Of a stretch of 64,000 bases of DNA, positions 38,341 through 47,462 are shown piece after piece. The position numbers and the translations under genes were made by a program. Origin of the DNA: Acinetobacter sp. ANC 3929 (GTDB taxonomy: Bacteria; Pseudomonadota; Gammaproteobacteria; Pseudomonadales; Moraxellaceae); contig NZ_KB849999.1 of NCBI RefSeq assembly GCF_000369405.1, positions 310,001-374,000 of the forward strand, given 5' to 3'. How positions within the stretch are numbered: position 1 is the stretch's first letter; each line of letters opens with the position of its first letter. Below the pieces are notes generated by a model that saw only the letters and a list, made by a program, of their open reading frames with translations, did no database searches and was not told the origin of the DNA.

Positions 38341-38961
38341 TTATTTCTGATCTGATTTCACAAGATAAAACTTTTTCAACGCCCACCATGCAATGTAGAG
38401 AATGACAATTGCTAAAATCAGGTAGCTGATACGCTGCATGATTGCGTTCATTAAAGCTTGATTTTCGCTGAAATGAAAGCCGATATAAGCTAAAAAGCTG
38501 GTCCAGATCACGGTGCCTGCAATGCTATAAAACATAAACTTTGCAAAAGGCATCTTACTCATGCCGGCAGGAATACTAATTAAAGAACGCACTGCTGGAA
38601 TCATTCGCCCAAAGAAAACAATGCGATGTCCATGTTTATTAAACCACATTAAGGCTTTTTCTAGGTCGGCTACCTGAATACGTAAGTATTTTCCATAACG
38701 CGCTATGAAATTAAATAGACGTTGCTGAGGAACTTTTCGTCCTACCCAGTACAGCAGCATTGCGGCGAGAATCGAACCCGCACTGCCCGCAATAATGACA
38801 CCAATAAGGGTGAGTTCGCCTTTTGATGCAGTATAACCCGCTGAAGGCATAATGATTTCAGATGGAATAGGAGGGAAGACATTATCCAGAAACATTAAAA
38901 ATGCGATACCTAAATATCCAAGTTTCTCCATGATCGATAAGACCCACTCTTCCAGTCCCAT
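38341..38961 (-). CDS. DedA-family membrane protein
   Basis: The 206-residue protein has DedA (SNARE-associated, VTT) features: FLMFLDNVFPPIPSEIIMPSAGY, the GSILAAMLLYWVGR helix and FFGRMIPAVRSLISIPAGM with the conserved Arg residues. DedA proteins are needed for proton-motive force, undecaprenyl-phosphate or phospholipid recycling; in Acinetobacter-related species they affect colistin tolerance. It stands alone, following a terminator of trhO. Confidence 0.93.
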   Translation of the reverse strand: MGLEEWVLSIMEKLGYLGIAFLMFLDNVFPPIPSEIIMPSAGYTASKGELTLIGVIIAGSAGSILAAMLLYWVGRKVPQQRLFNFIARYGKYLRIQVADLEKALMWFNKHGHRIVFFGRMIPAVRSLISIPAGMSKMPFAKFMFYSIAGTVIWTSFLAYIGFHFSENQALMNAIMQRISYLILAIVILYIAWWALKKFYLVKSDQK

Positions 38962-39060
38962 AATACCCTTATATGATTCATTTGATTGTTGTTTTTAGCA
39001 TAGTTGTAGTTGATGTTATGCTCAATAGTCGAATCGTTACATCATTTTTATCAGCTCAAT

Positions 39061-39091
39061 AAAAAAGCCATAGTTGAACTATGGCTTTTTT
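39061..39091 (-). terminator. Intrinsic terminator of trhO
   Basis: Perfect 14-bp arms (AAAAAAGCCATAGT and its inverse) surround a 3-base loop. The run of T on the minus strand lies 14 bases after the trhO stop. Confidence 0.92.
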
Positions 39092-39104
39092 AGTTTTCTT
39101 TAGC

Positions 39105-40037
39105 TTATAGGCGTTTACGTTTTGCTGCTGCAATTTGTGATTGGCGCATACGGAAGCCTGCTTTTTGCTTGTCCGTAGTTTTATCAATACAGTAAACACA
39201 AGAAACACCGTGTTCATAGCTTGATAACTCTGCTTCAACTTTGGTCAGTGGCCAACCGCAAGCATGACACTTGATGTTTTCACCTTCTTCAACACCGTGT
39301 GTAACCGCAGTACGGCCATCAAAAACGAAGCATTCACCTTCCCACATGCTTTCTTCAGCAGGGGTTTCTTCTAAGTATTTAAGAATGCCACCTTTGAGGT
39401 GATAGACCTCATTAAAGCCTTCTTGTAAAAGTAATGAGGTTGATTTTTCACAACGGATACCACCCGTACAGAACATCGCAATTTTTTTATCTTTGTGTTG
39501 TTCGAGATTTTGTTTTACATATTCAGGAAATTCACGGAATGATTCTGTTTTAGGATCGACAGCACCCTTAAATGTCCCCGCTTTGTATTCATAATCATTA
39601 CGGGTATCGATGAGGATTACGTCATCACGACTAATCAGCTCGTTCCATTCTTTAGGATCGAGATAGTGACCGACTAAATCGCGCGGCTTCACTTCTACAC
39701 CTAAAGTTACAATTTCATTTTTAAGTTTAATTTTCATTTTACGGAACGGTTTTTCAGAGCTTTCAGACTCTTTATATTCCATTGCGTTAAACCCTTCGTT
39801 CAAAAGGAATTGATGAACTGAATCAATTGCGGCACGATCGCCTGCAACTGTACCGTTAATTCCTTCAGAGGCTACAATTAGAGTTCCACATAAATTGATG
39901 TTCTTCACTAAGTCCAAAAGACGTTGTTGCAGGTCTGCTGCATCTGAAACTTCTTTAAATTGATATAGTGCTGCAACAACCCAATTATTGGTCGCTTGCT
40001 GTTCTACAGGTGCAAGCTGTTCTACAGTAGCGTTCAT
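39105..40037 (-). CDS. trhO: tRNA uridine-34 5-hydroxylase TrhO (rhodanese-domain)
   Basis: TrhO makes 5-hydroxyuridine at the wobble position of several tRNAs using oxygen; this later becomes cmo5U or mo5U. The 310-residue protein has an N-terminal acylphosphatase-like domain (CGTLIVASEGINGTVAG), a rhodanese domain with the active-site loop FCTGGIRCEKS, and a Cys-rich C-terminus (CHACGWPL and CVYCIDK). Four codons upstream a TTG is in frame, but it overlaps the GGAG ribosome-binding site, so the ATG is the start. Confidence 0.95.
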   Translation of the reverse strand: MNATVEQLAPVEQQATNNWVVAALYQFKEVSDAADLQQRLLDLVKNINLCGTLIVASEGINGTVAGDRAAIDSVHQFLLNEGFNAMEYKESESSEKPFRKMKIKLKNEIVTLGVEVKPRDLVGHYLDPKEWNELISRDDVILIDTRNDYEYKAGTFKGAVDPKTESFREFPEYVKQNLEQHKDKKIAMFCTGGIRCEKSTSLLLQEGFNEVYHLKGGILKYLEETPAEESMWEGECFVFDGRTAVTHGVEEGENIKCHACGWPLTKVEAELSSYEHGVSCVYCIDKTTDKQKAGFRMRQSQIAAAKRKRL

Positions 40038-40146
40038 GGATAACTCCAAATGTATTAAGATAGAAAAATAAGGCGCATATTTTAGCGCGAAATCTGAAAA
40101 TAAGCGAGAAAACCATAAAATAAATATGGTTTTAGAGGAGTTGGTT

Positions 40147-40644
40147 TTGAGTAATGATCGTCGAATCCCATCATTGACCCCATGTGCAGGGCGTTGTTCA
40201 ACGGTATTTGGTGATCTGGTCTGCCGTGGCTGTCGCCGCTTTAATCATGAAGTGATTCAGTGGAATACTTATACAGCAGAGCAGCGTTTGATGGTGTGGA
40301 AGCGTTTAGATGCGCAACTGGATCAAATTCTGGTGCCTTTGCTGCCTCATGCGAATATACAGCACATCGAGGGCTTTATTCAGAATAAACGGATCCGTGT
40401 CTTAGACAGCGCCAGTAAGGGGCGTAAGCTGTACCATGCTTTGAAGATTTGTGAGAAGAATAAACATTTGGCGCATGAGAGTGGTCTTGGAATCACTGAT
40501 TCACAAGTCAAACCCATCTGGGATGAGTTTGAGCGTCGTGTATTGGCCTTGGCCAAGGCCAGTTACGAATTGGCTTGGTTACGTGCTGATGGCATCAGCA
40601 ATACCTTATTGCGTGCATTAGAACTTGAAGAAGATGAGATTTAA
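40147..40644 (+). CDS. DUF1289 domain-containing protein
   Basis: The N-terminus has the DUF1289 cysteine motif TPCAGRCSTVFGDLVCRGCRR followed by EVIQWNTYT, a probable small metal-binding site. A helical region of about 110 residues follows that I do not recognise. The ATG at 40126 is in frame but has no ribosome-binding site; TTG at 40147 lies 6 bases after GAGGAG, so I take it as the start, giving 165 residues. It is divergent from trhO and its function is unknown. Confidence 0.82.
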   Translation: MSNDRRIPSLTPCAGRCSTVFGDLVCRGCRRFNHEVIQWNTYTAEQRLMVWKRLDAQLDQILVPLLPHANIQHIEGFIQNKRIRVLDSASKGRKLYHALKICEKNKHLAHESGLGITDSQVKPIWDEFERRVLALAKASYELAWLRADGISNTLLRALELEEDEI

Positions 40645-40715
40645 GCAATCACATGGTGTAAAAAATCTTATCAATAATGAAGTTTGTTGATAAACATCTT
40701 GTTCATATTTTGAGA

Positions 40716-42479
40716 TTATTTGATCTCCCTGTTATCAATCAGGTTGGATAGTTTTAAGGCACTTGGATTGCGGGTAAAATACTGAGCCATGATCTGTTGA
40801 TCTTGTTCACGAATCAGGCTGATTTTAAAACCATGTGTGGTGGTTCCAGAAGAACGTCCTTTCGTTCGATAGAGCTTTTCAGTAATTATGTAACTATGTT
40901 GCCCATCACTTAAATGTCGATCAGCTAAAACTTTTAATCGTACAGGCTGCTGAAAATGGTACAGCACTTTAAGTTGTTGATAGAACTCGTCATAGACATA
41001 AACGTGTTGCTGATCTACAAAAAGATAGCTGAAATTTCCGGGGTAGGGTTCACTGCTTTGACTGCCAAGCAGTTGCAAATGTGCTGTATCGACTGACGTA
41101 GTTCCCCAAAACTTATACTCAGCGATATGTGGTAGCGGATGGTCATTTAAATAAAAAGATTGGCCGTCTGTTGCTAGGTTGAGGTTCTGACTAAAACGAT
41201 TACTGCCTTTGAAAATTTGAGTCTGTTGTGCGTTTAGCTTGTCCAGCTTCGTATCTTGATAATAAACATAGCGGTGATCGTGAATATATTGGCTGCTATT
41301 TGGAAATGCTTGGCTCTGTTGTGGATTTAGATCTGTTAATGCTTTTGTTTTGTAATAGACTTGTTGATCATCTTTGGCATAAAAATATACTAATGCATTG
41401 AAAGTGGGGTGCAATATTGCTGCAAAGTCAGCCGCATTCGCGTTGACCAAGTGTTTATCTCGAAAGTAGACCTGTTGATGATCTTTGCTAAAGTCATTAC
41501 CCAAATAAAGTGTTTGCGCAGGCTTTAGCTGAGACAAGATATGGTTTTGCCAGTAAACATGTTGTGCTGTTTTACCAACATTGCTATACAGCTCATCTGC
41601 ACGGTTGGGAAGGTTGCTCAAAGCTAAACCAGTAAATTGATCAGCGCTGACTTGAGGCAGTAAAAAAGTACCTTGACCTTGTTTAAAAATATAGACCTGA
41701 TTCTGGAAAGTTTCAAAATTCGTCCCAGAAATCGACTGTGTTTGTTGATGGGGTAAGTTGATGCTGCCATCGTTAAATTCATGCCAGAGTAAAGAGGCGA
41801 TAAAAAGGCTGAAGCTGGTTAAAATAACAAGGATGAATCCTGTCGTAATCCATTTCTGTTTTCGTTGAAAAGCAGTTAGCGCTTGTTGATCTGCAATCAG
41901 GCTGATGATGTTAATATGAGTTTTCTTGTTAATGTTTGCGTTACTGATACGTTGTAACTGTTGCTGCTTCGCTAGAGCTTCCAGCTTTTTCCAAAAATTT
42001 AGAAAATCAGTGTGCTGCTGAGTTAAAGAAACAGGCCACATCCAAGAGTTGAAATAAAAAAATTGTTGATAGGGTTTGGATTTACTCAAAAGATTGAAAC
42101 TGTGGATTTGAGTATGTCGCTGTTGAAGTTGTATTTGAATCAGCTCTTGCCAACTGAAAAAATTAGCTTCAGTAGAGCTATCCAATGAGATGCCTTGCTG
42201 ATGCAACTTGAGCGTGATCGAGCGTTTAAAATACTTCTGATAAAACTGGTTATACAGATACACAATCGTTATCAATAAAACTAACATCAAAGCAATATTG
42301 AGTAATTGGGCGAAGAAAGGGAGAAATTGATAAAGATAGTACAGGCTTAAATCATAACTAAAGTAAACGAGTAAGAGCCACGTCAGTATGATCATCAATA
42401 AAAACAGCATAAAGGAAGCAATTTTCATTTGAAAGACGGGCAATGTGACTTGCATCAAAACAGTAGTTTTTTTGATCAT
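40716..42479 (-). CDS. DKNYY-repeat membrane protein
   Basis: The 587-residue protein has two or three N-terminal membrane segments (FMLFLLMIILTWLLLVYF, LLNIALMLVLLITIVYL), a further one near residue 215 (FILVILTSFSLFIASLLW), then a large outside domain with repeated DHQQVYFRDKHL, DDQQVYYKTKALTDLN and DHRYVYYQDTKLDKLN units of about 40 residues. These match the DKNYY family of uncertain role. It is an isolated leftward gene convergent with the DUF1289 gene. The function is unknown; the repeats suggest surface-exposed beta structure. Confidence 0.85.
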   Translation of the reverse strand: MIKKTTVLMQVTLPVFQMKIASFMLFLLMIILTWLLLVYFSYDLSLYYLYQFLPFFAQLLNIALMLVLLITIVYLYNQFYQKYFKRSITLKLHQQGISLDSSTEANFFSWQELIQIQLQQRHTQIHSFNLLSKSKPYQQFFYFNSWMWPVSLTQQHTDFLNFWKKLEALAKQQQLQRISNANINKKTHINIISLIADQQALTAFQRKQKWITTGFILVILTSFSLFIASLLWHEFNDGSINLPHQQTQSISGTNFETFQNQVYIFKQGQGTFLLPQVSADQFTGLALSNLPNRADELYSNVGKTAQHVYWQNHILSQLKPAQTLYLGNDFSKDHQQVYFRDKHLVNANAADFAAILHPTFNALVYFYAKDDQQVYYKTKALTDLNPQQSQAFPNSSQYIHDHRYVYYQDTKLDKLNAQQTQIFKGSNRFSQNLNLATDGQSFYLNDHPLPHIAEYKFWGTTSVDTAHLQLLGSQSSEPYPGNFSYLFVDQQHVYVYDEFYQQLKVLYHFQQPVRLKVLADRHLSDGQHSYIITEKLYRTKGRSSGTTTHGFKISLIREQDQQIMAQYFTRNPSALKLSNLIDNREIK

Positions 42480-42554
42480 CGGCTCAGTAAATTAGTTCTG
42501 TAAAAATGAATGTTGTTTAAGTCTTCTTTTTTGAGCATAACCGATAAAAACAAA

Positions 42555-42580
42555 AAAAAGGATGCAGAAGCATCCTTTTT
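42555..42580 (-). terminator. Intrinsic terminator of gltA
   Basis: AAAAAGGATGC pairs with GCATCCTTTTT around an AGAA loop, 18 bases beyond the gltA stop. Confidence 0.9.
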
Positions 42581-42598
42581 TATTAACGTTAATCGAAA

Positions 42599-43873
42599 TT
42601 AACGTTTGATGTCGCGCTGCGTCGAGCCTGTGTAAAGCTGACGTGGACGACCGATCTTGTAAGGACCGCTGTGCATTTCTAACCAGTGGCTGATCCAACC
42701 AACAGTACGTGCAAGCGCGAAGATCACCGTAAACATACCTGTTGGGATACCAATCGCTTTTAAGATGATACCTGAGTAGAAGTCTACGTTCGGATAAAGT
42801 TTACGTTCAACGAAGTACGGGTCGTTCAGCGCAATACGCTCAAGTTCCATTGCAAGTTGCAACTGTGGATCGTTGATGCCTAATGCAGCAAGAACTTCGT
42901 CACAAGTTTCTTTCATCACTTTCGCGCGTGGATCGAAGTTTTTATAAACACGGTGACCGAAGCCCATGAGTTTAACTTCTTTGCGTTTTACTTTTTCCAT
43001 GAATTCAGCAACGTTTTCTACGCTACCAATTTCATCTAACATTTTAAGTACAGCTTCGTTTGCACCACCGTGAGCAGGTCCCCAAAGTGCTGAGATACCA
43101 GCAGAGATACATGCATACGGGTTTGCACCAGTAGAACCAGCAAGACGAACTGTAGAAGTAGATGCATTTTGTTCGTGGTCAGCATGAAGCGTGAAGATAC
43201 GATCCATCGCACGAGCAAGAACTGGGTTTACTTTGTAATCACGGTCAGCAGGTGTAGCAAACATCATATGTAAGAAGTTTTCTGCATAACCTAAGTCATT
43301 ACGTGGGTAAATGAATGGTTGACCTACTGTATATTTGTAGCTCCACGCTGCAAGCGTAGGAATTTTCGCGATTAAGCGAATTGCAGTAATTTCACGGTGG
43401 TTTACATCTTCGATGTCTAAACCATTGTGATAAAACGCAGATAACGCACCAACAACACCAACCATTATAGCCATAGGATGAGCATCACGACGGAAACCAT
43501 TGAAGAAACGGCTTACTTGATCATGAACCATAGTATGGTTGCGTACTTTAGCGTCAAATTCTGCTTTCTGTTCAGCATTTGGAAGCTCGCCATTTAACAA
43601 TAAATAGCAAGTTTCTAAGTAGTCTGCTTGAGTCGCTAATTGATCAATTGGATAACCACGGTGTAATAACACACCTTTGTCACCATCAATGAATGTGATC
43701 TTAGATTCGCAAGCAGCTGTCGCCATAAAACCAGGATCGAAAGTAAAGTGACCTGATGCTAATACATCTTTAACGTCAATTACATCTGGGCCTAATGTGC
43801 CGCTGTAAATTGGTAATTCAATTTCTTTGCCATCAAGCTGTAATACGGCTTTTTTGCCAGTTGCTGCAGACAT
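42599..43873 (-). CDS. gltA: Citrate synthase (type II, hexameric)
   Basis: GltA condenses acetyl-CoA with oxaloacetate to open the citric acid cycle. The 424-residue length fits the NADH-sensitive Gram-negative type. Catalytic His and Asp lie in the segments [30 protein letters not shown] and [17 protein letters not shown] precedes the ATG by 9 bases. It is divergent from the sdh genes, as in E. coli. A candidate promoter element TTGACA (minus strand, 43991-43986) and a 9-bp inverted repeat lie upstream. Confidence 0.98.
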   Translation of the reverse strand: MSAATGKKAVLQLDGKEIELPIYSGTLGPDVIDVKDVLASGHFTFDPGFMATAACESKITFIDGDKGVLLHRGYPIDQLATQADYLETCYLLLNGELPNAEQKAEFDAKVRNHTMVHDQVSRFFNGFRRDAHPMAIMVGVVGALSAFYHNGLDIEDVNHREITAIRLIAKIPTLAAWSYKYTVGQPFIYPRNDLGYAENFLHMMFATPADRDYKVNPVLARAMDRIFTLHADHEQNASTSTVRLAGSTGANPYACISAGISALWGPAHGGANEAVLKMLDEIGSVENVAEFMEKVKRKEVKLMGFGHRVYKNFDPRAKVMKETCDEVLAALGINDPQLQLAMELERIALNDPYFVERKLYPNVDFYSGIILKAIGIPTGMFTVIFALARTVGWISHWLEMHSGPYKIGRPRQLYTGSTQRDIKR

Positions 43874-44640
43874 TCAATAGATCTCCTGTCCTGGTGAATG
43901 ATTATCTGACTCGAAATACTAATCTTGTCATGTGCGAATCAGACGGTGTCAAAATTTGCTATAAGATTAGTGGTTACTAAAATTTTGTCAATTATACTTA
44001 GGGATAAAAAATGACGTTGCTACAGTCAATTAGTCATTCAGTATCGAAGAAAAAACTGAGTAAAATCACAGCACCGGTCGAGTATAATATGTCAAATCAA
44101 GTTTCAGGTGCATAAAAAAAATGAAGCATCAGTCCAATTGTAAGTAAATTTTTATTTGGGAAGGGGAGCACTACTTATAAAATAAATACTTATCTTGGTT
44201 AAAACCCCTATATTTCTCGTTGTTTACTCTTAAACGGTCATTCAAAAATCATTTAAAAACATGATCTGTCACATCATTATTGATTCATTGTGGTGCGATT
44301 AATTGTATAAAAAATGACTTGTTGATTTTGGTTAATTGAATGATAAAAATAGATTATCAATTTATGATATTTAAAATAAAAATGAGGGCTATTATTTAAA
44401 AGTATGTATCACGTTGCGAAATTGTGCTGATTTAAAGCCGAAAAAGCTGTTTTTTGATAAATATAAAAGAAAAGAATTTATAAAATTAAAAAGTATCTAT
44501 AAAAAATAGTATTTTATTTTTATCATTACAAAACAATTAGATAGTTGTTTTTGTCTGAATTTGTTGATTTTATCGCCGTTATTATGTGCGTGAATGATTC
44601 TTATTTAAAGTTTTTTTCGACTAAAGCGAAAGTTGATTGT

Positions 44641-44669
44641 TTGTATTTTGATATTTCACGTTTTATAAT
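44641..44669 (+). promoter_or_regulatory. sdhCDAB promoter
   Basis: TTGTAT, a 17-base spacer and a perfect TATAAT. The expected transcript begins near 44676, giving a leader of roughly 100 bases before sdhC. Confidence 0.65.
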
Positions 44670-44686
44670 TCGGTGTCGTTATATAG

Positions 44687-44762
44687 GTTAGGCATGTGCT
44701 GTGTTTGCCTAACAATGCCAGCTTTCCTTTGAATTAAGTCAAACAAACTCCAGATGGAGTTT
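44687..44762 (+). promoter_or_regulatory. Two-hairpin sdhC leader
   Basis: GTTAGGCA pairs with TGCCTAAC (44687-44713, 11-base loop). AAACTCCA pairs with TGGAGTTT (44745-44762, 2-base centre). Both arms are perfect. The second stem ends 8 bases before the AGGA ribosome-binding sequence, so it could influence translation. Confidence 0.55.
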
Positions 44763-44782
44763 CTACCTACAGGATGCCCGCT

Positions 44783-45175
44783 GTGAAAAGCAACAGACCT
44801 GTCAATTTGTCCATGGGTCAGGTATTAGCGGTAAATTTACGCTCACCCGTGGCTATTGCCTCAATTCTACACCGTCTATCAGGTGTAATCGTTTTCGTAT
44901 TAGTTGCAGTTCTTTTATGGATTTTGGATAAGTCTTTATCTTCTCCAGAAGGATTTGACTACGTTAAAAATGTCGTTTTCGGAAATATCATTGTACGTTT
45001 CATCGTATGGGTATTTGTAGCTGGCTTGATTTTCCACTTTATCGCAGGTGTGAAGCATTTACTTGCTGACCTCGGTTTTGCTGAAGAACTTCAAAGCGGT
45101 CGTATCGCTGCTACAGTTTCATTAATCTTGTCTGCGATTGGTATTGTCGCAGCATTCGTATGGATTATGTTCTGA
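44783..45175 (+). CDS. sdhC: Succinate dehydrogenase cytochrome b556 subunit
   Basis: SdhC is one of two membrane anchors of complex II that bind heme b and ubiquinone. It has three membrane helices; SILHRLSGVIVF carries conserved Ser and Arg of the quinone site and FHFIAGVKHLLADLG a heme-ligand His. The ATG at 44774 overlaps the only AGGA sequence, while GTG at 44783 lies 8 bases after it and gives the N-terminus (M)KSNRPVNL, like Pseudomonas SdhC; I therefore take GTG, giving 130 residues. The stop overlaps the sdhD start. Confidence 0.93.
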   Translation: MKSNRPVNLSMGQVLAVNLRSPVAIASILHRLSGVIVFVLVAVLLWILDKSLSSPEGFDYVKNVVFGNIIVRFIVWVFVAGLIFHFIAGVKHLLADLGFAEELQSGRIAATVSLILSAIGIVAAFVWIMF

Positions 45176-45540
45176 TGAAAAGTGCTACAGGTTTAACAGG
45201 TTCAGGTTCTCGCGATTGGTATATCCAACGTGTCAGTGCTGTAGTGTTAGCTGCATACACTGTGGTTTTGTTTGGCTGGATCCTTTGCAATAGCGGATTT
45301 GGTTATGAACAGTGGGCTGGCTTTATGCTGACTTTGCCAATGAAGATTTTCTCTTTATTAGCAGTGTTATCGCTCGTTGCACACGCTTGGATTGGTATGT
45401 GGCAAGTCTTTACAGATTATGTAACGACTCGTCAAATGGGCCCTTCAGCTTCAGGTTTACGCCTTGTACTCACTTCTGCTGTCATTATTTCAGTGTTCGT
45501 GTACGCAATCTGGGGTATCCAGATTTTCTGGGCAAATTGA
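45175..45540 (+). CDS. sdhD: Succinate dehydrogenase hydrophobic membrane anchor subunit
   Basis: SdhD is the second anchor of complex II, 121 residues with three membrane helices. GSGSRDWYIQRVSAVVLAAYT at the start and HAWIGMWQVFTDYV with the conserved His and Asp-Tyr near the quinone are characteristic. It starts at the ATG that overlaps the sdhC stop (TGATG), so it is translationally coupled; an in-frame ATG upstream lies inside sdhC. sdhA follows after 12 bases. Confidence 0.95.
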   Translation: MKSATGLTGSGSRDWYIQRVSAVVLAAYTVVLFGWILCNSGFGYEQWAGFMLTLPMKIFSLLAVLSLVAHAWIGMWQVFTDYVTTRQMGPSASGLRLVLTSAVIISVFVYAIWGIQIFWAN

Positions 45541-45552
45541 TAGGAAGAGATC

Positions 45553-47448
45553 ATGGGCGCAATTAACCCTAAAGAAGATTATTCAAATATTCAAAACCTC
45601 ACTTTCGACGCAGTTATCGTTGGTGGTGGTGGTTCTGGTATGCGAGCTGCTTACCAACTTGCTCAAGCGGGTTTAAAAGTTGCTGTATTGACCAAAGTAT
45701 TCCCAACACGTTCGCATACAGTTGCCGCTCAAGGTGGTATTGGTGCGTCGTTAGGTAACATGCAAGAAGATAATTGGCATTATCACTTCTATGACACGGT
45801 TAAAGGTTCTGACTGGTTAGGCGATCAGGACGCAATCGAGTTTATGACCCGTGAAGCGCCAAAAGTTGTGTACGAGCTTGAACACTTGGGTATGCCTTTT
45901 GACCGTAACGAAGATGGTACGATTTATCAACGTCCATTTGGTGGTCACTCTGCAAACTACGGTGAAAAAGCAGTTCCACGTGCGTGTGCTGCTGCTGACC
46001 GTACAGGCCATGCGTTACTGCATACCTTGTATCAAAGCAACGTGAAAATGGGTACTCAGTTCTACGTTGAATGGATTGCATTAGATTTAATCCGTAACGA
46101 GGCAGGTGATGTACTTGGTGTGACTGCAATTGACCAAGAAACAGGTAACATTGCGGTATTCCAGGCGAAAGCAACCTTGTTTGCTACAGGTGGTGCGGGT
46201 CGTGTTTATCGCGCATCAACCAATGCTTATATCAATACTGGTGACGGTCTTGGTATGGCGGCTCGTGCAGGCATTCCATTGCAAGATATGGAATTCTGGC
46301 AATTCCACCCAACGGGTGTTGCTGGCGCAGGCGTATTGTTGACTGAAGGTTGTCGTGGTGAAGGTGGTATCCTTCGTAACAAAGACGGCGAACCATTCAT
46401 GGAACGTTATGCACCGACATTAAAAGACTTGGCGCCGCGTGACTTCGTATCACGTTCTATGGACCAAGAAATTAAAGAAGGTCGTGGTTGTGGTCCTAAG
46501 GCGGATTATATCTTATTGGATATGACTCACTTGGGTGCCGAAACGATTATGAAACGTCTTCCGTCTGTATTTGAGATTGGTAAGAAGTTTGCAAACGTTG
46601 ACTGTACGAAAGAACCAATTCCAGTTGTACCTACAATCCATTATCAAATGGGTGGTATTCCGACCAATATTCATGGCCAAGTGGTTGTACCACATGGTGT
46701 AGAAGAAGGTGAATTCTCTGCAAGTTACAACAAAGACACTAAAGAGTATCATTATGTCGGTACTCGTGATTACGTAAAACCTGTGAAAGGGTTTTATGCG
46801 ATTGGTGAATGTTCTTGCGTATCTGTACATGGTGCAAACCGTTTAGGTACAAACTCATTGCTTGACCTTGTGGTATTCGGTAAAGCGGCGGGTGAACACA
46901 TCATTGACTACGTGACTAAACATCATGGCGATGATTATCAACCGCTTCCGACTGATGTATTGGTAAATACATTAGAGCGTATTCGTAAGCTGGATGATTC
47001 AACTACGGGTGAAAACGCGCAAGAAGTTGCTGATGCAATCCGTGACATCGTACAAGATCACGCAGGTGTTTTCCGTACTCAAGCATTGCTTGATAAGGGC
47101 GTAAAAGAAATTCTTGCGATTGAACCACGTGTTCGTAACATTCATTTGAAAGACAAATCTAAAGTATTTAACACTGCACGTGTTGAAGCATTAGAAGTTG
47201 AAAACTTGTATGAAGTTGCGAAAGCGACTCTGATTTCTGCTGCTGCACGTAAAGAATGTCGTGGTGCGCATACAGTTGTTGACTATGAGTTAGCACCTGA
47301 TCATCCAACTTATTCTTACGGTCGTCGTGATGATGAATGGATGAAGCATACTTTATGGTATTCATCAGACAACCGTCTTGAATATAAGCCAGTACGTTTC
47401 AGCCCGTTAACGGTTGAAGCAATTGAACCTAAACCACGTACATTCTAA
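45553..47448 (+). CDS. sdhA: Succinate dehydrogenase flavoprotein subunit
   Basis: SdhA oxidises succinate to fumarate with covalently bound FAD. The 631-residue protein has the FAD dinucleotide fold DAVIVGGGGSGMRAAYQLA, the flavinylation His in TRSHTVAAQGGIGA, and the active-site segments FHPTGVAGAGVLLTEGCRGEGG and CSCVSVHGANRLGTNSLLDLV. It is somewhat longer than E. coli SdhA (588). GGAAGAG precedes the ATG. It lies within sdhCDAB. Confidence 0.98.
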   Translation: MGAINPKEDYSNIQNLTFDAVIVGGGGSGMRAAYQLAQAGLKVAVLTKVFPTRSHTVAAQGGIGASLGNMQEDNWHYHFYDTVKGSDWLGDQDAIEFMTREAPKVVYELEHLGMPFDRNEDGTIYQRPFGGHSANYGEKAVPRACAAADRTGHALLHTLYQSNVKMGTQFYVEWIALDLIRNEAGDVLGVTAIDQETGNIAVFQAKATLFATGGAGRVYRASTNAYINTGDGLGMAARAGIPLQDMEFWQFHPTGVAGAGVLLTEGCRGEGGILRNKDGEPFMERYAPTLKDLAPRDFVSRSMDQEIKEGRGCGPKADYILLDMTHLGAETIMKRLPSVFEIGKKFANVDCTKEPIPVVPTIHYQMGGIPTNIHGQVVVPHGVEEGEFSASYNKDTKEYHYVGTRDYVKPVKGFYAIGECSCVSVHGANRLGTNSLLDLVVFGKAAGEHIIDYVTKHHGDDYQPLPTDVLVNTLERIRKLDDSTTGENAQEVADAIRDIVQDHAGVFRTQALLDKGVKEILAIEPRVRNIHLKDKSKVFNTARVEALEVENLYEVAKATLISAAARKECRGAHTVVDYELAPDHPTYSYGRRDDEWMKHTLWYSSDNRLEYKPVRFSPLTVEAIEPKPRTF

Positions 47449-47462
47449 TCGGGAGAACAAAG

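Larger units (their letters stand above)
43874..44782. other. Long AT-rich divergent regulatory region gltA / sdhC
   Basis: These 909 bases contain no convincing gene. Next to gltA are two minus-strand TTGACA hexamers (43991-43986 and 43952-43947) and a 9-bp inverted repeat (ACTAATCTT at 43918-43926, its inverse at 43963-43971). The centre, 44100-44600, is very AT-rich with many short A and T runs. The sdhC promoter and leader hairpins are at the right end. Confidence 0.6.

Noticed and set aside
42492..42698. Frame of 68 codons overlapping the gltA 3' end
   Set aside because: Overlaps gltA and its terminator; no start signal.
43980..44640. Possible small genes or RNA in the long gltA/sdhC gap
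   Set aside because: Only short AT-rich frames without ribosome-binding sites, and no terminator that would mark an independent RNA.
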